DNA from: Mesorhizobium loti
GTDB taxonomy: Bacteria; Pseudomonadota; Alphaproteobacteria; Rhizobiales; Rhizobiaceae
DNA length: 64,000 nucleotides
Reading direction: 5' to 3'
NCBI RefSeq assembly: GCF_013170705.1
Contig: NZ_CP033334.1
Location: 3,015,501-3,079,500 of the forward strand
Position 1 is the first letter of the stretch. Each line of letters starts with the position of its first letter. The notes under the pieces were generated by a model that had not been told where the DNA came from, searched no databases, and saw nothing but the letters and a program-made list of their open reading frames with translations. Below are positions 17,252 to 27,069 of this stretch, one piece after another. The position numbers and the translations under genes are program-made.

Positions 17252-18862
17252 TTATTCGGCAGGCTGAGGGGCGGGAACGGAGCCCGGCATCGGTTGCTCC
17301 TCGCGCTGGTGGCCGAGGATCGTCATGGCGATGTTCCAGGCCATGATCAGGGTACCCGAGAGGTACATCGCCCCGCCGATAGCGCGCATCACATAATAGG
17401 GGTGCATGGCGGCGACGGTTTCGGCGAAGGAGTAGACCAGGAAGCCCTGCTCGTCGTACTCGCGCCACATCAGGCCCTGCATGATGCCCGACACCCACAT
17501 GACGGCGGCGTAGACGACGATGCCGAGCGTCGCGAGCCAGAAGTGCCAGGTGACGAGCCTTAGTGAATAGAGCCGTTCACGGTTCCACAGCTTCGGCACC
17601 ATGAAGTAAATTGCGCCGAACGAGATCATGCCGACCCAGCCGAGCGCACCGGAGTGCACGTGGCCAATGGTCCAGTCGGTATAGTGCGACAGCGAATTCA
17701 CCGTCTTGATCGACATCATCGGCCCTTCGAAGGTCGACATGCCGTAGAAGGCGATGGCCATCACCATCATGCGGATGATCGGATCGGTGCGCAGCTTGTC
17801 CCAGGCACCGGACAGCGTCATCAAGCCATTGATCATGCCGCCCCATGATGGCATCCACAGCATGATCGAGAACACCATGCCAAGCGTTTGCGCCCAGTCG
17901 GGCAGGGCGGTGTAGTGGAGGTGATGCGGGCCTGCCCAGATGTAGAGGAAGATCAGCGCCCAGAAGTGAATGATGGAGAGGCGGTAGGAGTAGACCGGCC
18001 GGTTCGCCTGCTTGGGTACGAAGTAATACATCATGCCGAGGAAGCCGGCGGTGAGGAAGAAGCCGACCGCGTTGTGGCCGTACCACCATTGTATCAGGGC
18101 GTCCTGGACGCCGGAGAAGGCAGAATAGCTCTTCGAGCCGAGGAATGAGGCCGGCATCGACAGGTTGTTGACCACATGCAGCATCGCGACAGTGATGATG
18201 AAGGACAAATAGAACCAGTTGGCGACGTAGATGTGCGGTTCCTTGCGTTTCAGGATCGTGCCGAGGAACAGGATGAGATAGGCGACCCAGACGATGGTCA
18301 GCCAGATGTCGACATACCATTCAGGTTCGGCGTATTCGCGGCTCTCGGTGATGCCGAGCAGATAGCCAGTCGCCGCCATCACGATAAAGAGCTGGTAACC
18401 CCAGAACACGAACCAGGCGAGATCGCCACCGAAGAGGCGGGCGCGGCAGGTGCGTTGCACGACATACAATGATGTGCACAGCAGCGCGTTGCCGCCGAAG
18501 GCAAAGACGACGCCCGACGTATGCACCGGCCGCAAGCGGCCGAAGTTGAACCAAGGCTGTATGTTGAGATCGGGATATGCAAGCTGTAGCGCGATGACGA
18601 CGCCGACCAGCATGCCGACGACACCCCAGAATATGGTGGCGATGGCCCCGTAGCGGATGGGACCATCCATGTAGGCTGACGGATCGACCGCGACTGCCGG
18701 CGCGAAACTCGTGTTGCGTAGAAGAATGGCGGTGAAACCCAGCAGCACGATGAGCAGCACCCACATATGCTGGCGAAAGGGCTCGTCCACCCCGAAGCCG
18801 GCAGCCACAAAAGCCGCAAAGGCGAACAGGCCCAAAACAAAGATGTGCGTGCCGAACTTCAT
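17252..18862 (-). CDS. ccoN: CcoN/FixN, cbb3 oxidase catalytic subunit I
   Basis: A 536 aa haem-copper oxidase subunit with about twelve membrane helices. Histidine ligands appear in [37 protein letters not shown] and [15 protein letters not shown]. The length is close to the roughly 540 residues usual for FixN. It reduces oxygen at very low concentration, the role needed in nodules and during microaerobic growth. The start [13 protein letters not shown] was chosen because upstream residues are not family-like. It is first in ccoNOQP, with an anaerobox 80 bp upstream. Confidence 0.97.
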   Translation of the reverse strand: MKFGTHIFVLGLFAFAAFVAAGFGVDEPFRQHMWVLLIVLLGFTAILLRNTSFAPAVAVDPSAYMDGPIRYGAIATIFWGVVGMLVGVVIALQLAYPDLNIQPWFNFGRLRPVHTSGVVFAFGGNALLCTSLYVVQRTCRARLFGGDLAWFVFWGYQLFIVMAATGYLLGITESREYAEPEWYVDIWLTIVWVAYLILFLGTILKRKEPHIYVANWFYLSFIITVAMLHVVNNLSMPASFLGSKSYSAFSGVQDALIQWWYGHNAVGFFLTAGFLGMMYYFVPKQANRPVYSYRLSIIHFWALIFLYIWAGPHHLHYTALPDWAQTLGMVFSIMLWMPSWGGMINGLMTLSGAWDKLRTDPIIRMMVMAIAFYGMSTFEGPMMSIKTVNSLSHYTDWTIGHVHSGALGWVGMISFGAIYFMVPKLWNRERLYSLRLVTWHFWLATLGIVVYAAVMWVSGIMQGLMWREYDEQGFLVYSFAETVAAMHPYYVMRAIGGAMYLSGTLIMAWNIAMTILGHQREEQPMPGSVPAPQPAE

Positions 18863-18941
18863 GACATGTCCCCGACGTCGACTCCGATGCGCGGACGTCA
18901 ATCCGCAGCAACAGCAATTCAGCAGGCGCCCCTTCGCCGCC

Positions 18942-18955
18942 TTGATCCATGTCAA
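18942..18955. promoter_or_regulatory. FNR/FixK box between ccoN and hemerythrin gene
   Basis: TTGAT-CCAT-GTCAA, matching nine of ten half-site bases of the anaerobox. It lies 80 bp before ccoN (minus) and about 85 bp before the proposed TTG start of the hemerythrin gene (plus), so it could serve both. Confidence 0.82.
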
Positions 18956-19039
18956 AGCCACTTGCTTTTGGATTGGGCAGCTTCGGTCGCGCAAACGATC
19001 TGGAGGCTGCCGTTGAACTGGGAGAAGGAGCTGGAATCG

Positions 19040-19525
19040 TTGCTGTTCGAAACGAGCCGCGAAAATTCGATACGGGCAGCTCGATCCGGCAGGGAGGCAG
19101 TTCCGGCGGCGGTGATGAAACGTGCGCATCTGGAAAAGCTGCGGCTCTGCGAAGCCCTTGAGAGGATCGCAGACACCCTGCCCAGGGTCGATTGCCTCGC
19201 ATGTCTGGCTACCGCAAATGCGATCGTTCCGCTGTTGCGGAACACGCATCGATACGAGGAGGCAATCATCTTTCCGGTCTACGAGGCTGCCGCGGCTGAT
19301 AGCGACGCCAGCCTTGCTTCAATCCGGCGATTGCGCGCCGAACATGTCGAGGACGAATGCTTTGCCGGCGAGGTGACCGAAATCCTGCTGGCGATCGGCC
19401 ATGGCGAAACGGTCGAGAATGCCGAGGCAATCGGCTTCATGTTGCGCGGCTTCTTTGAAAGTATGCGGCGGCATATCGCCTTTGAACGTGAGCACGTCTT
19501 GCCGATGATCGGGATAGTCGATTGA
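19040..19525 (+). CDS. Hemerythrin HHE domain protein
   Basis: About 161 aa. A helical bundle of the hemerythrin/HHE type holds the likely iron ligands: a His in [12 protein letters not shown] with its Glu residues, AEHVEDECF, and [13 protein letters not shown] near the C terminus. Such proteins bind a di-iron centre and are linked to oxygen or NO handling, but the substrate is not shown here. The TTG start was chosen for its strong GGAGAAGGAG ribosome site nine bases upstream. The first ATG in frame lies 25 codons later and would remove the N-terminal tail. It is divergent from ccoN and convergent with fnrN (2 bp gap). Confidence 0.75.
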   Translation: MLFETSRENSIRAARSGREAVPAAVMKRAHLEKLRLCEALERIADTLPRVDCLACLATANAIVPLLRNTHRYEEAIIFPVYEAAAADSDASLASIRRLRAEHVEDECFAGEVTEILLAIGHGETVENAEAIGFMLRGFFESMRRHIAFEREHVLPMIGIVD

Positions 19526-19527
19526 TC

Positions 19528-20259
19528 CTAGACGCCGGAGCGTCGCTGCAACCGGGTCAAGTTGTCGACGGTGACTTCCCTGTTGTTCTCGATCCGAATC
19601 ACGCCATCCGATCGCAGCCTGGTCAGCTGGCGGCTCACAGTCTCGATCGTCAGACCAAGGAAATCAGCGATGTCGGCGCGGATCAGCGGCAGGTCGAAAC
19701 TTGTGGACTGGGCGGACGGGTCAAGCGCAGGGTCGATGTTCCTGGCGATCATCAGGAGAAAGCTCGCCACCTTTTCCGAAGCACTCTTGCGCCCGAGAGT
19801 CACCATCCAGTCGCGAGCTTCGTCGAGTTCGTTCAGGGTCTGCTTGAGCAGACGATGCTCCAGTTCCGGTGATTCCTTCATTATCCGTTCGATGGCGGCC
19901 TTGGGAAACGAACACACGGAAACGGCAGTGGCGGCTTCGGCGTTGATTGCGCTTTCCGCCTTGAAAGGCCGCCCCAGAAAATCAGGGGCGAACTGGAGGC
20001 CGACAATCTGCTGGCGCCCGTCTGAAAGGCTCTTGGTGAGTTTCACCACGCCGGAAAGCAAATTCGAATAGTTGTCGACAGTTTCGGCGTCGCCTATCAG
20101 TTCCACGCCTGGCTCGACGTTGTGCCTGGACGACGTCTTGGCAAGCCCAGCGAGCTGCTCCGCGTCGAGCGCACCGCAGACGCCGCGATGCCGCGCTTCG
20201 CAGGATTGGCAAAGCACGGGGATGCCGGAGCTGTGGATGTCCTGGCGCATTGTCATCAT
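19528..20259 (-). CDS. fnrN: FnrN-type oxygen-sensing transcriptional regulator
   Basis: A 243 aa Crp/Fnr regulator. The N-terminal cluster CQSCEARHRGVC (C-X2-C-X7-C) plus a distant Cys in VSVCSFPK can ligate an oxygen-labile 4Fe-4S cluster. The C-terminal helix-turn-helix is LIRADIADFLGLTIETVSRQLTRL. This cysteine spacing is that of rhizobial FnrN, which activates fixNOQP and hemN under low oxygen and controls itself. The start was placed at the first Met of MMTMRQDIHSS; upstream in-frame residues look non-coding. The anaerobox 81 bp upstream lies between it and hemN. Confidence 0.92.
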   Translation of the reverse strand: MMTMRQDIHSSGIPVLCQSCEARHRGVCGALDAEQLAGLAKTSSRHNVEPGVELIGDAETVDNYSNLLSGVVKLTKSLSDGRQQIVGLQFAPDFLGRPFKAESAINAEAATAVSVCSFPKAAIERIMKESPELEHRLLKQTLNELDEARDWMVTLGRKSASEKVASFLLMIARNIDPALDPSAQSTSFDLPLIRADIADFLGLTIETVSRQLTRLRSDGVIRIENNREVTVDNLTRLQRRSGV

Positions 20260-20339
20260 GATTGTCCAAGGAATCCTTGACTGCGGGCAAGATCGTATCG
20301 GCGACCAGAAATCCCTGCCCCAGTTTACGCACAGCGGCA

Positions 20340-20353
20340 TTGACCGAAATCAA
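20340..20353. promoter_or_regulatory. FNR box between fnrN and hemN
   Basis: TTGAC-CGAA-ATCAA, an anaerobox with nine of ten half-site matches. It is about 81 bp from the fnrN start and about 73 bp from the hemN start, so it can serve both divergent genes. Autoregulation of fnrN through such a box is known in Rhizobium. Confidence 0.8.
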
Positions 20354-20425
20354 GGCGGCCGCAAGGGCCATTAGCCAGAACTCATTCCTGCAAGATTCAA
20401 GCTTGTCAGGATGATGGAAGGTAAA

Positions 20426-21775
20426 ATGAAATCGGAACTGGCCGCCAGATTGGGTGAGAACGTCCCGCGCTACACAAGTTACCCGACCGCTCCGCATTTT
20501 CACCCGGGCGTGGATGCCGCCATCCAGCGGGGCTGGCTGGAAGCGATTGGAAGCGGTGACGAGATTTCACTCTATCTGCATATCCCCTACTGCGACAGGC
20601 TCTGCTGGTTCTGCGCCTGCCATACCAAGCAGACACGCCATTACCAACCGGTGGCCATCTATCTTCGTTCGCTGCATGCCGAGATCGCAACGGTCGCCGG
20701 TCTCGTCGGCGGCAGGGGTCATGTCCGCGCCGTGCATTTTGGCGGCGGCTCGCCAACCATGCTCAAGCCGGAGGATCTGGTCGCGCTGGGAACGGTTTTG
20801 CGCAAGAACTTCGAATTTCTCCCGGATGCCAGGATCAGCGTCGAGATCGATCCCAACGATATGGATGATGCGCGCCTCGACGCTCTTGCCGAGATCGGCA
20901 TGACCCGGGCGAGTCTCGGCGTGCAGGATTTTGACCCGAAGGTGCAAAAGGCGATCAACCGCGAGCAGAGCTTTCTACAGACCAAGGCGGTTGTGGACGG
21001 GGTTCGCGCGCGGGGCGTCAGATCCGTCAATCTGGACCTGCTCTATGGCTTGCCACATCAAACCAGGGAGAGCGTCTCCTCTACGGTCGCGCAGGCGTTG
21101 ACCCTGGAACCGGATCGGATGGCATTGTTTGGATACGCGCATGTGCCGTGGTTCAAGAAGCATCAGACGATGATCGACGAGGCATGGTTGCCGGGCTCGG
21201 CAGAGCGGTTTGCCCAGTCGCAACTGGCCGCTTGTCTTATGCTGAACGCCGGATATGAAGCCGTAGGCTTCGACCATTTCGCCAAGCCCAACGATTCATT
21301 GGCCGTGGCGGCCCGAACCGGCTGCTTGCGCCGCAATTTCCAAGGCTACACCGAGGATCGCTGTGAAACACTGATCGGTCTCGGCCCATCGTCCATCAGT
21401 CAATTTCGCCAAGGCCATACCCAAAACATGCCGTCGACCGCGGAATATGGACGCATGGTCTCGGACGGTGGGCTGGCGGCTGTCCGGGGTATCGCGCTTA
21501 CCGAAGACGACCGCGTTCGCGGCTGGATCATCGAGAAGTTGATGTGCGACTTCGCCTTCTCGGCGATCGAATTGGTGGAGCGCTTTGGCGAAGCAGGCCA
21601 AAGACTTCTGCTCACGGCGAGCTCCACCGCGCTTCGTGACCCCGAGGGCTTGCTGGAACTTGATAGTGACAGCTTCGTCGTGCCGGCGGAAAACCGCCCC
21701 TTTGTCAGAAGCGTCGCGGCGAAATTCGACAAATATCTCGAGACCGGCAAGGCCAGGCATTCTGTGGCGGTCTGA
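20426..21775 (+). CDS. hemN: Oxygen-independent coproporphyrinogen III oxidase HemN
   Basis: A 449 aa radical SAM enzyme that decarboxylates coproporphyrinogen III for haem synthesis without oxygen. The N terminus VPRYTSYPTAPHFHPGV is the family signature. The cluster motif is C-X3-C-X2-C-X-C in YCDRLCWFCACHT, followed by the GGGSP SAM-binding stretch and EIDPNDMD. The ATG at MKSELAARLG was chosen because known HemN proteins begin here and a GGAAGG site precedes it; an upstream ATG adds five residues. It supplies haem for the neighbouring cbb3 oxidase at low oxygen. Confidence 0.95.
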   Translation: MKSELAARLGENVPRYTSYPTAPHFHPGVDAAIQRGWLEAIGSGDEISLYLHIPYCDRLCWFCACHTKQTRHYQPVAIYLRSLHAEIATVAGLVGGRGHVRAVHFGGGSPTMLKPEDLVALGTVLRKNFEFLPDARISVEIDPNDMDDARLDALAEIGMTRASLGVQDFDPKVQKAINREQSFLQTKAVVDGVRARGVRSVNLDLLYGLPHQTRESVSSTVAQALTLEPDRMALFGYAHVPWFKKHQTMIDEAWLPGSAERFAQSQLAACLMLNAGYEAVGFDHFAKPNDSLAVAARTGCLRRNFQGYTEDRCETLIGLGPSSISQFRQGHTQNMPSTAEYGRMVSDGGLAAVRGIALTEDDRVRGWIIEKLMCDFAFSAIELVERFGEAGQRLLLTASSTALRDPEGLLELDSDSFVVPAENRPFVRSVAAKFDKYLETGKARHSVAV

Positions 21776-21787
21776 GTGTCTAGATGG

Positions 21788-22219
21788 TCAGAAATGTTCC
21801 CCGGCCTTGAATGGGCCGATACGGGTGCCGGCCGCGATCAGGTAAGCAGTCGACCATCCGATGAGCAGGAATCCGTTCACGCCTTCGAGCGCTGCCAGGA
21901 CGCGCCATGCATGGGCGGGCACGACATCCCCATAGCCGACCGTCGAAAACGTAATGGTCGAGAAGTAGAGCGCGGTTTCGAAGTCGTCGAAAATCTCCAG
22001 CAACCTGTATAGGCCTGCCCAGAGCCAGACCTCGGCGGTCATGACGGCGAAGAGGCCCATTACCACGCTGATCATTGCGACAATGCGGCTACGGCGGCCA
22101 TGCATCCGGAAATGCGCAACCATATGGGTCATCGCATGGGTGACTGCGATGAGACCAAAGGTGTGAACAAGGACCGTCAGACTAATGGCGATTGTGCCGA
22201 CAAGAAGGTTCGCGAGCAT
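21788..22219 (-). CDS. Small two-pore-loop-type potassium channel protein (Ion_trans_2)
   Basis: A 143 aa membrane protein with about three hydrophobic helices and a pore loop containing the selectivity filter TFSTVGYGD. This matches the Ion_trans_2 family of simple K+ channels. There is no cytosolic TrkA-type regulatory domain. It is convergent with hemN (12 bp gap) and has no obvious link to either neighbour. Confidence 0.87.
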   Translation of the reverse strand: MLANLLVGTIAISLTVLVHTFGLIAVTHAMTHMVAHFRMHGRRSRIVAMISVVMGLFAVMTAEVWLWAGLYRLLEIFDDFETALYFSTITFSTVGYGDVVPAHAWRVLAALEGVNGFLLIGWSTAYLIAAGTRIGPFKAGEHF

Positions 22220-22523
22220 GCCCGAAGCTTAGCGTCGCGACCGCGGCTTGCGTTGCGCGAAATCAATCCAGACAGGTTTGCACGGCTGGTGGCAACAATT
22301 TGACAATATGCACAATCCCTCAAATAGCTTTTACCAAATTGAAATCTGTCATCGGTAAGACCAAGCAGTTACCTCGGACGATCGCCACAAGGCGAAGGCA
22401 TGATGCCGCCCGTCCGTGCCGGTTTGAGGCCGGCGGTTGCGATTTCCTTGCACAATAGCGACGCCACAGTCGCATCCCCGTGCCTGCCGCCGCGACCAGC
22501 GCCGGCTACAGAAAGACCATTCG
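22220..22523. other. Intergenic region without a supported gene
   Basis: About 300 bp between the divergent channel gene and the sensory operon. It is more AT-rich than its flanks around 22290-22360 and should hold promoters for both directions. I see no confident -35/-10 pair, no FNR box and no protein-like reading frame. Confidence 0.5.
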
Positions 22524-23027
22524 ATGAAATTCCTGATTGCGGCTGCGCTGCTTGGCGCCCTGTCGGTGTCCAGTGCGATGTGTGCATCCCTGGAGGCGCC
22601 GAAGGGCGCGGTCATTCTTACGATTACCGGCGATATACAAAACACCAACGCAGCAAATACGGCGACCTTCGACCTGGCGATGCTACAGGCGCTCGCCGGC
22701 CGGCAGGCGATCATGGACACCCCCTGGACGGACGGCGCCACCGAGTTCGACGGGCCCTACCTGCAATCGGTTCTCCAAGCCGTTGGTGCTCACGGCAAAA
22801 TACTGAGGATCAAGGCCCTCAACGACTATTCGGCCGACGTGCCGATGGCGGATGCCACCGACTACGAGACCATTCTTGCCCTGAAGATGAACGGCAAGTC
22901 GATGTCGGTTCGCGACAAGGGACCACTCTTCATGATCTATCCATTCGACAAGAACCACGAACTTTACAACGAGAAATACTTCTCGCGCTCGGTTTGGCAG
23001 ATCAAGGAAATCGAGGTCGTCGATTGA
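22524..23027 (+). CDS. Periplasmic molybdopterin-oxidoreductase-fold (SUF) protein
   Basis: A 167 aa exported protein with a signal peptide (about 1-21). The rest resembles the oxidoreductase molybdopterin-binding (SUF/sulfite-oxidase-like) domain: [45 protein letters not shown] and [10 protein letters not shown]. The only cysteine is at the signal cleavage region, so the mature protein lacks the Cys that ligates molybdenum in true enzymes. A sensory or ligand-binding role is more likely. It overlaps the hybrid kinase start and probably acts as its periplasmic partner (inference from operon structure). Confidence 0.72.
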   Translation: MKFLIAAALLGALSVSSAMCASLEAPKGAVILTITGDIQNTNAANTATFDLAMLQALAGRQAIMDTPWTDGATEFDGPYLQSVLQAVGAHGKILRIKALNDYSADVPMADATDYETILALKMNGKSMSVRDKGPLFMIYPFDKNHELYNEKYFSRSVWQIKEIEVVD

Positions 23028-25213
23028 AGCCCGAACTGATCGAGAGCCGCGAGGCGGTTCGCACGGCGGGCAAGGCGACCCGCTATCTGATCGTTGTCTC
23101 GGTCGGGCTCATGGTTGCGCTGGCGGGTGCCTTCGCTCACCTGGCGGCCAGGCAGAACACATTGCAGGATGGCATTCGTGAAGACGCCTTATGGGCCGTC
23201 TACCAGCTCGACCGTGAAAGCCGAACACTCGCGCAGGCGACGGAGAAGCTGGCTGGCAAGAGCAGCGTCGGCGCAGATGAGGTCCGGGCGCTCACCCTGC
23301 GCTATGACATCCTCTATTCGCGGCTCTCGATCCTGGACAACGCCAAATATGCTTCGTTCTTTGAAGCCAGTGAGACCTTTCGCGGCGTGCGCAGCCAAGT
23401 GCGCGACATCGTCGTTGGCCTTGAGCCGGTCTTCGACCGCATCGCCGCTGACGAGATGGTTGATCCTACCACTCTGGTCAGCGCCTCGGAAACGCTTGGC
23501 GGTCTGCTGAAAATCACCGAGTCGCTGCTCAGCTACACCAACGCCTCGGTTTCGGCCGCACGCGCCGACGCACGCGACGAGGTCATGCGGCTGCAGCAGC
23601 TTTCCGCGACCGTCGTCATGGCGCTTGGCTGCTCGATTGCCCTCTTGATCCTCAACCTCATGCGGCAACTGCGTATCGTCCAGTTGACAAGCCGACAACT
23701 CGAGACCACGGCCCACGAACTGTCGACTGCCTATCGCGCGGCAGAGATCGGCAACCGCGCCAAATCAGAATTCATGGCCACTATCGGGCATGAAATTCGC
23801 ACTCCGCTGAACGCCATCCTTGGCATGTCTGAACTGCTGTCCCGTTCTCAACTTGCCGCTCGAGACCGCGAGAGCGTCCGCATCATCAACACTTCGGGCG
23901 AGGCGTTGCTGGAAGTCATCAACGAGATACTCGACTTCGCCAAGATCGAGCACGGCGACCTCGCTGCCGAGACGGTTCCCTTCGATGTCCCCGCAATGCT
24001 GCGGGACGTAGCCAACGTCATGGAGGGCAGGGCGGCGGAGCAGCGCGACCGTATAGAGATATCGAATGACTGCATGGCCCAGTCAGGATGGTATGTCGGT
24101 GACCCGACGCGCCTGCGGCGCGTGCTGCTCAACCTGTTGAGCAACGCCGTCAAATTCACCGAGAATGGGCTGATACGGCTCAGCGTGGCCGAGAGCGGAG
24201 ACGGGACATGGTTGCGCTTCCAGGTGTCGGATACGGGCATTGGCATTCCGCTGGAATCACGCCATCGGCTGTTCATGCCCTTCAGCCAGGTCGATGGCAC
24301 GATCAGCCGGCGCTTCGGCGGCACCGGCCTCGGCCTCGCCATCTGCAAGAAGGTGGTCGAGGGGCTCGGCGGCACGATCGGTGTCGACAGCGCCGCGGGG
24401 GTCGGATCCTGCTTCTGGTTCGAGGTGCCGGCTCAGCGCAGCGATCCACCGGTTGTCCCGAAAACACAGGCTGTTGTGCTGCCATCGTTTGACATCCTGG
24501 TGGTTGAGGACAATCCGATAAACCGCGAGGTGGCACAGCAATTCCTCGAACTGTTGGGGCAACGTGTCACCTTCGCCGCGGATGGCCGTGACGGGGTGCG
24601 GCTTGCATCCGAAGGCAGCTTCAGCCTGATCCTGATGGACATGCAGATGCCCATCATGGATGGCATCGAAGCCACCCGGGCCATCAGGGCGGCGGGCAAC
24701 CGCGTCCCTATCATAGCCATGACCGCGAATGCGTCCGATGTAGACCGCCGGCGTTGCATCGATGCCGGCATGAACGGGTTTGAGGCCAAGCCGGTGACGA
24801 TGGCAAGGCTCGAGCATTTGCTGGACGGACTTGCTGAATCCGCCGACAAAACGGAATCCCTCTCGATCCGTCCACGCGGTGGAGACCCCCAGGACGGTGC
24901 CATTCCCGCAGATCTGCGAGCCAAGGAACTGATCGAACTCCTTGGAAAGGACGCGTTCCATCGCCTGCTAGATTCGTTCTTGGAGGACTCCGCCGCACTG
25001 CTGTCCGATCTGCATCGCGCAATGTCGACCAGCGACCGGACGCTCGCCGACCGGACTCTCCATTCGCTGAAGGGCGCCGCCGCCAACATCGGCCTGACGT
25101 CCCTTGCGGCGATGGCTGAGGCGGGACGCCAATACCCACTCGACCTCGAATTGACCAATGATATCGAGCGAGAAATGGTGCGTATCGCGGACAGCGAGAG
25201 AAGGGCGGCGTAA
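23024..25213 (+). CDS. Hybrid sensor histidine kinase with receiver and Hpt domains
   Basis: About 729 aa. A TTG start overlaps the upstream stop (TTGA). Membrane helix 1 lies at about residues 22-45 and an extracytoplasmic sensor runs to about 190. Membrane helix 2 is at about 195-215. HisKA carries H256 in [14 protein letters not shown], and the HATPase shows [18 protein letters not shown] and GTGLGLAIC. The receiver has D539 in [15 protein letters not shown]-terminal Hpt domain has H680 in [11 protein letters not shown]. This gives a full internal phosphorelay that should hand phosphate to the HD-GYP regulator 3 bp downstream. The first in-frame ATG would cut into helix 1, which favours the TTG. 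Confidence 0.9.
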   Translation: MKPELIESREAVRTAGKATRYLIVVSVGLMVALAGAFAHLAARQNTLQDGIREDALWAVYQLDRESRTLAQATEKLAGKSSVGADEVRALTLRYDILYSRLSILDNAKYASFFEASETFRGVRSQVRDIVVGLEPVFDRIAADEMVDPTTLVSASETLGGLLKITESLLSYTNASVSAARADARDEVMRLQQLSATVVMALGCSIALLILNLMRQLRIVQLTSRQLETTAHELSTAYRAAEIGNRAKSEFMATIGHEIRTPLNAILGMSELLSRSQLAARDRESVRIINTSGEALLEVINEILDFAKIEHGDLAAETVPFDVPAMLRDVANVMEGRAAEQRDRIEISNDCMAQSGWYVGDPTRLRRVLLNLLSNAVKFTENGLIRLSVAESGDGTWLRFQVSDTGIGIPLESRHRLFMPFSQVDGTISRRFGGTGLGLAICKKVVEGLGGTIGVDSAAGVGSCFWFEVPAQRSDPPVVPKTQAVVLPSFDILVVEDNPINREVAQQFLELLGQRVTFAADGRDGVRLASEGSFSLILMDMQMPIMDGIEATRAIRAAGNRVPIIAMTANASDVDRRRCIDAGMNGFEAKPVTMARLEHLLDGLAESADKTESLSIRPRGGDPQDGAIPADLRAKELIELLGKDAFHRLLDSFLEDSAALLSDLHRAMSTSDRTLADRTLHSLKGAAANIGLTSLAAMAEAGRQYPLDLELTNDIEREMVRIADSERRAA

Positions 25214-25216
25214 GCC

Positions 25217-26287
25217 ATGGACGAAGCCACCAAGATATTGATTGTCGAGGACAACCGGACAAACCGGATGCTGATGCAGATGCTGGTCGGGCAAATCCCA
25301 AATTGTGTGGCCATTAGCTATCCGACGCCGGCTGACGCGTTGCGCGACCTACCCGCGATTACCTTCGATCTCGGCATCGTCGACTTCCAGATGCCAGGTA
25401 TGAATGGCATCGAACTCATCAAGTGCATTCGGCGCGACCGGCGGTTTGCCGATACGCCATTCGTCATGGTGACGGCCGATGGTGATGCCGGCACGCGCAT
25501 CGACGCCATTCATGCCGGCGCCATCGAATTTCTACACAAGCCCGTCGAGCCGGTGGAGTTCAAGGCTCGTATGAGAAACCTGGCCCGGTTGTGTGAAGCG
25601 CAAAGAGACCTCGTTCATCGAGCGGAGTGGCTGAAGGTTGAAGTGGACAAGGCCACGCAGGAGTTGCGCGAGCGCGAGGAAGAGATCATCCGGCGCCTGA
25701 CGCTCGCCGCCGGTTACAAAGACCGGGAAACCGCAATGCATACGATCAGGATGGCGCACTACAGTTCGGTCCTGGCCCGGCATCTCGGCTTCTCCGCCGA
25801 CCAATGCCGCGACATCCTGCTTGCGGCGCCGATGCACGACATCGGCAAGGTCGGCATTTCCGATTCCATCCTGCTCAAGCAGGAACAGCTCAGTGCCGCT
25901 GAAAAACTGCGAATGAACGAGCACGCGCGGATCGGTGGCGCTATCCTTGCAGGATCGACATGCGCACTGCTTCAGCTCGCCGCGAAAATTGCTGAAACCC
26001 ATCACGAGCGTTGGGACGGCACAGGATATCCAAACGGATTGAGTGGCGAGTCCATTCCGCTGGTCGGACGCATTGCCGCCGTGGCCGATGTTTTCGATGC
26101 CCTTACCTCTGACCGGACCTACAAGGAGGCTTGGCCTATCGATCGTGCGTTTGCCTATATCAAGGAGCAATCCGGAACTCAGTTCGATCCGGAATGCGTC
26201 CGGGCGCTGCAGGCCGCATCCGAGGAGTTCCTTGACGTGAAGGCGGCATATCCTGACGATCCGGCCGAGAGGCGTTACGTGGCTTGA
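25217..26287 (+). CDS. Response regulator with HD-GYP c-di-GMP phosphodiesterase domain
   Basis: A 356 aa two-domain regulator. The receiver (about 1-125) has acceptor D56 in LGIVDFQMPGMNG and the conserved HKPVEP lysine. A coiled linker leads to the HD-GYP domain (about 165-350) with H207/D208 in MHDIGKVGI, EHARIGG, HHERWDGTGYPNG and GRIAAVADVFDALTSDR. The HHExxDGxGYP signature is intact, so it should hydrolyse cyclic di-GMP. It is third in the operon with the SUF-fold protein and the hybrid kinase, so an extracytoplasmic cue is likely turned into a c-di-GMP drop. Confidence 0.94.
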   Translation: MDEATKILIVEDNRTNRMLMQMLVGQIPNCVAISYPTPADALRDLPAITFDLGIVDFQMPGMNGIELIKCIRRDRRFADTPFVMVTADGDAGTRIDAIHAGAIEFLHKPVEPVEFKARMRNLARLCEAQRDLVHRAEWLKVEVDKATQELREREEEIIRRLTLAAGYKDRETAMHTIRMAHYSSVLARHLGFSADQCRDILLAAPMHDIGKVGISDSILLKQEQLSAAEKLRMNEHARIGGAILAGSTCALLQLAAKIAETHHERWDGTGYPNGLSGESIPLVGRIAAVADVFDALTSDRTYKEAWPIDRAFAYIKEQSGTQFDPECVRALQAASEEFLDVKAAYPDDPAERRYVA

Positions 26288-26437
26288 GCCCAAAGCTTAT
26301 ACGCTCAGGCGCTTGTCAACGCTTAGTCTCCTTGCGTCTCACTCCGGCAGGAGAGGTCTGACGATTGCGCCAGATCAATGCTGAACCAGTCGCTTGCGTG
26401 CGAAATCGGCCAAACGGGCACGGGAGCGCACCAACTT

Positions 26438-26800
26438 ATGTCCAACGGCATCAGCAAGATGATACGCATGTCGCTTGCCAAAGCCGTCCCTTATGTCAGC
26501 GAAAAATTGGCCAGTCACGGTTTCAAAGTAGTTCAGTCCGTTGGAATGAGGAGTCAGAAACGTGCCCGGGACGGCTCCAGAACGGGCGGCTTTCGGGTGC
26601 TTGGTGTGTCCAATCCCGATGTCATATTCAAGGCTAGAAATGGAGTAGCTACCGCTGTCTGGTGCAACGTGCTGCTGACAGAAAATGGTGACAACGCGGT
26701 CAAGGTCCTTGCGGTAGATCCGTTGCCCTCAGTGGCAGCTTCGGATCCTTCAGCGATGAATGTCCGTGTTGCGCTTTCGAGGGCGATCCACAGTCTTTGA
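26438..26800 (+). CDS. DUF302-like protein (possibly degenerate)
   Basis: About 120 aa. The C-terminal half follows the DUF302 pattern: FRVLGVSNPDVIFKARNGVA, a conserved-looking CNVLLTENGDNAVKVLAVDPL and ALSRAI at the end. The N-terminal half (LAKAVPYVSEKLASHGFKVV) fits the family helix-strand start, but the usual middle strand is replaced by a basic stretch rich in Arg and Ser. The start is uncertain; an in-frame ATG lies 60 bp upstream. DUF302 proteins have no settled function. It stands alone in a gene-poor tract. Confidence 0.5.
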   Translation: MSNGISKMIRMSLAKAVPYVSEKLASHGFKVVQSVGMRSQKRARDGSRTGGFRVLGVSNPDVIFKARNGVATAVWCNVLLTENGDNAVKVLAVDPLPSVAASDPSAMNVRVALSRAIHSL

Positions 26801-27069
26801 GCTGCATTTGCGATCGGCGTACCTAACTGCCGATAAGCGCCTCGTCCCGCCAGTTCCCGGGTGCATTCTCAGGCAATCCGGCCCGTCGCTCTCCGATCCC
26901 AATCAAATCGGGCGACGGGCCGTTTGGGTTCCATAAGTTGGTGTCGTTCCCTTGAGGACGCGGATGAACTCACCTTCGGTTTCGGCCCGTTTGCCGATGA
27001 TTTTGATCTAGAGCAATGCAGCTTCGGCTTGCCGGCCGTAGGAACCAGTTCGACCGTGGAGACTTCGAT

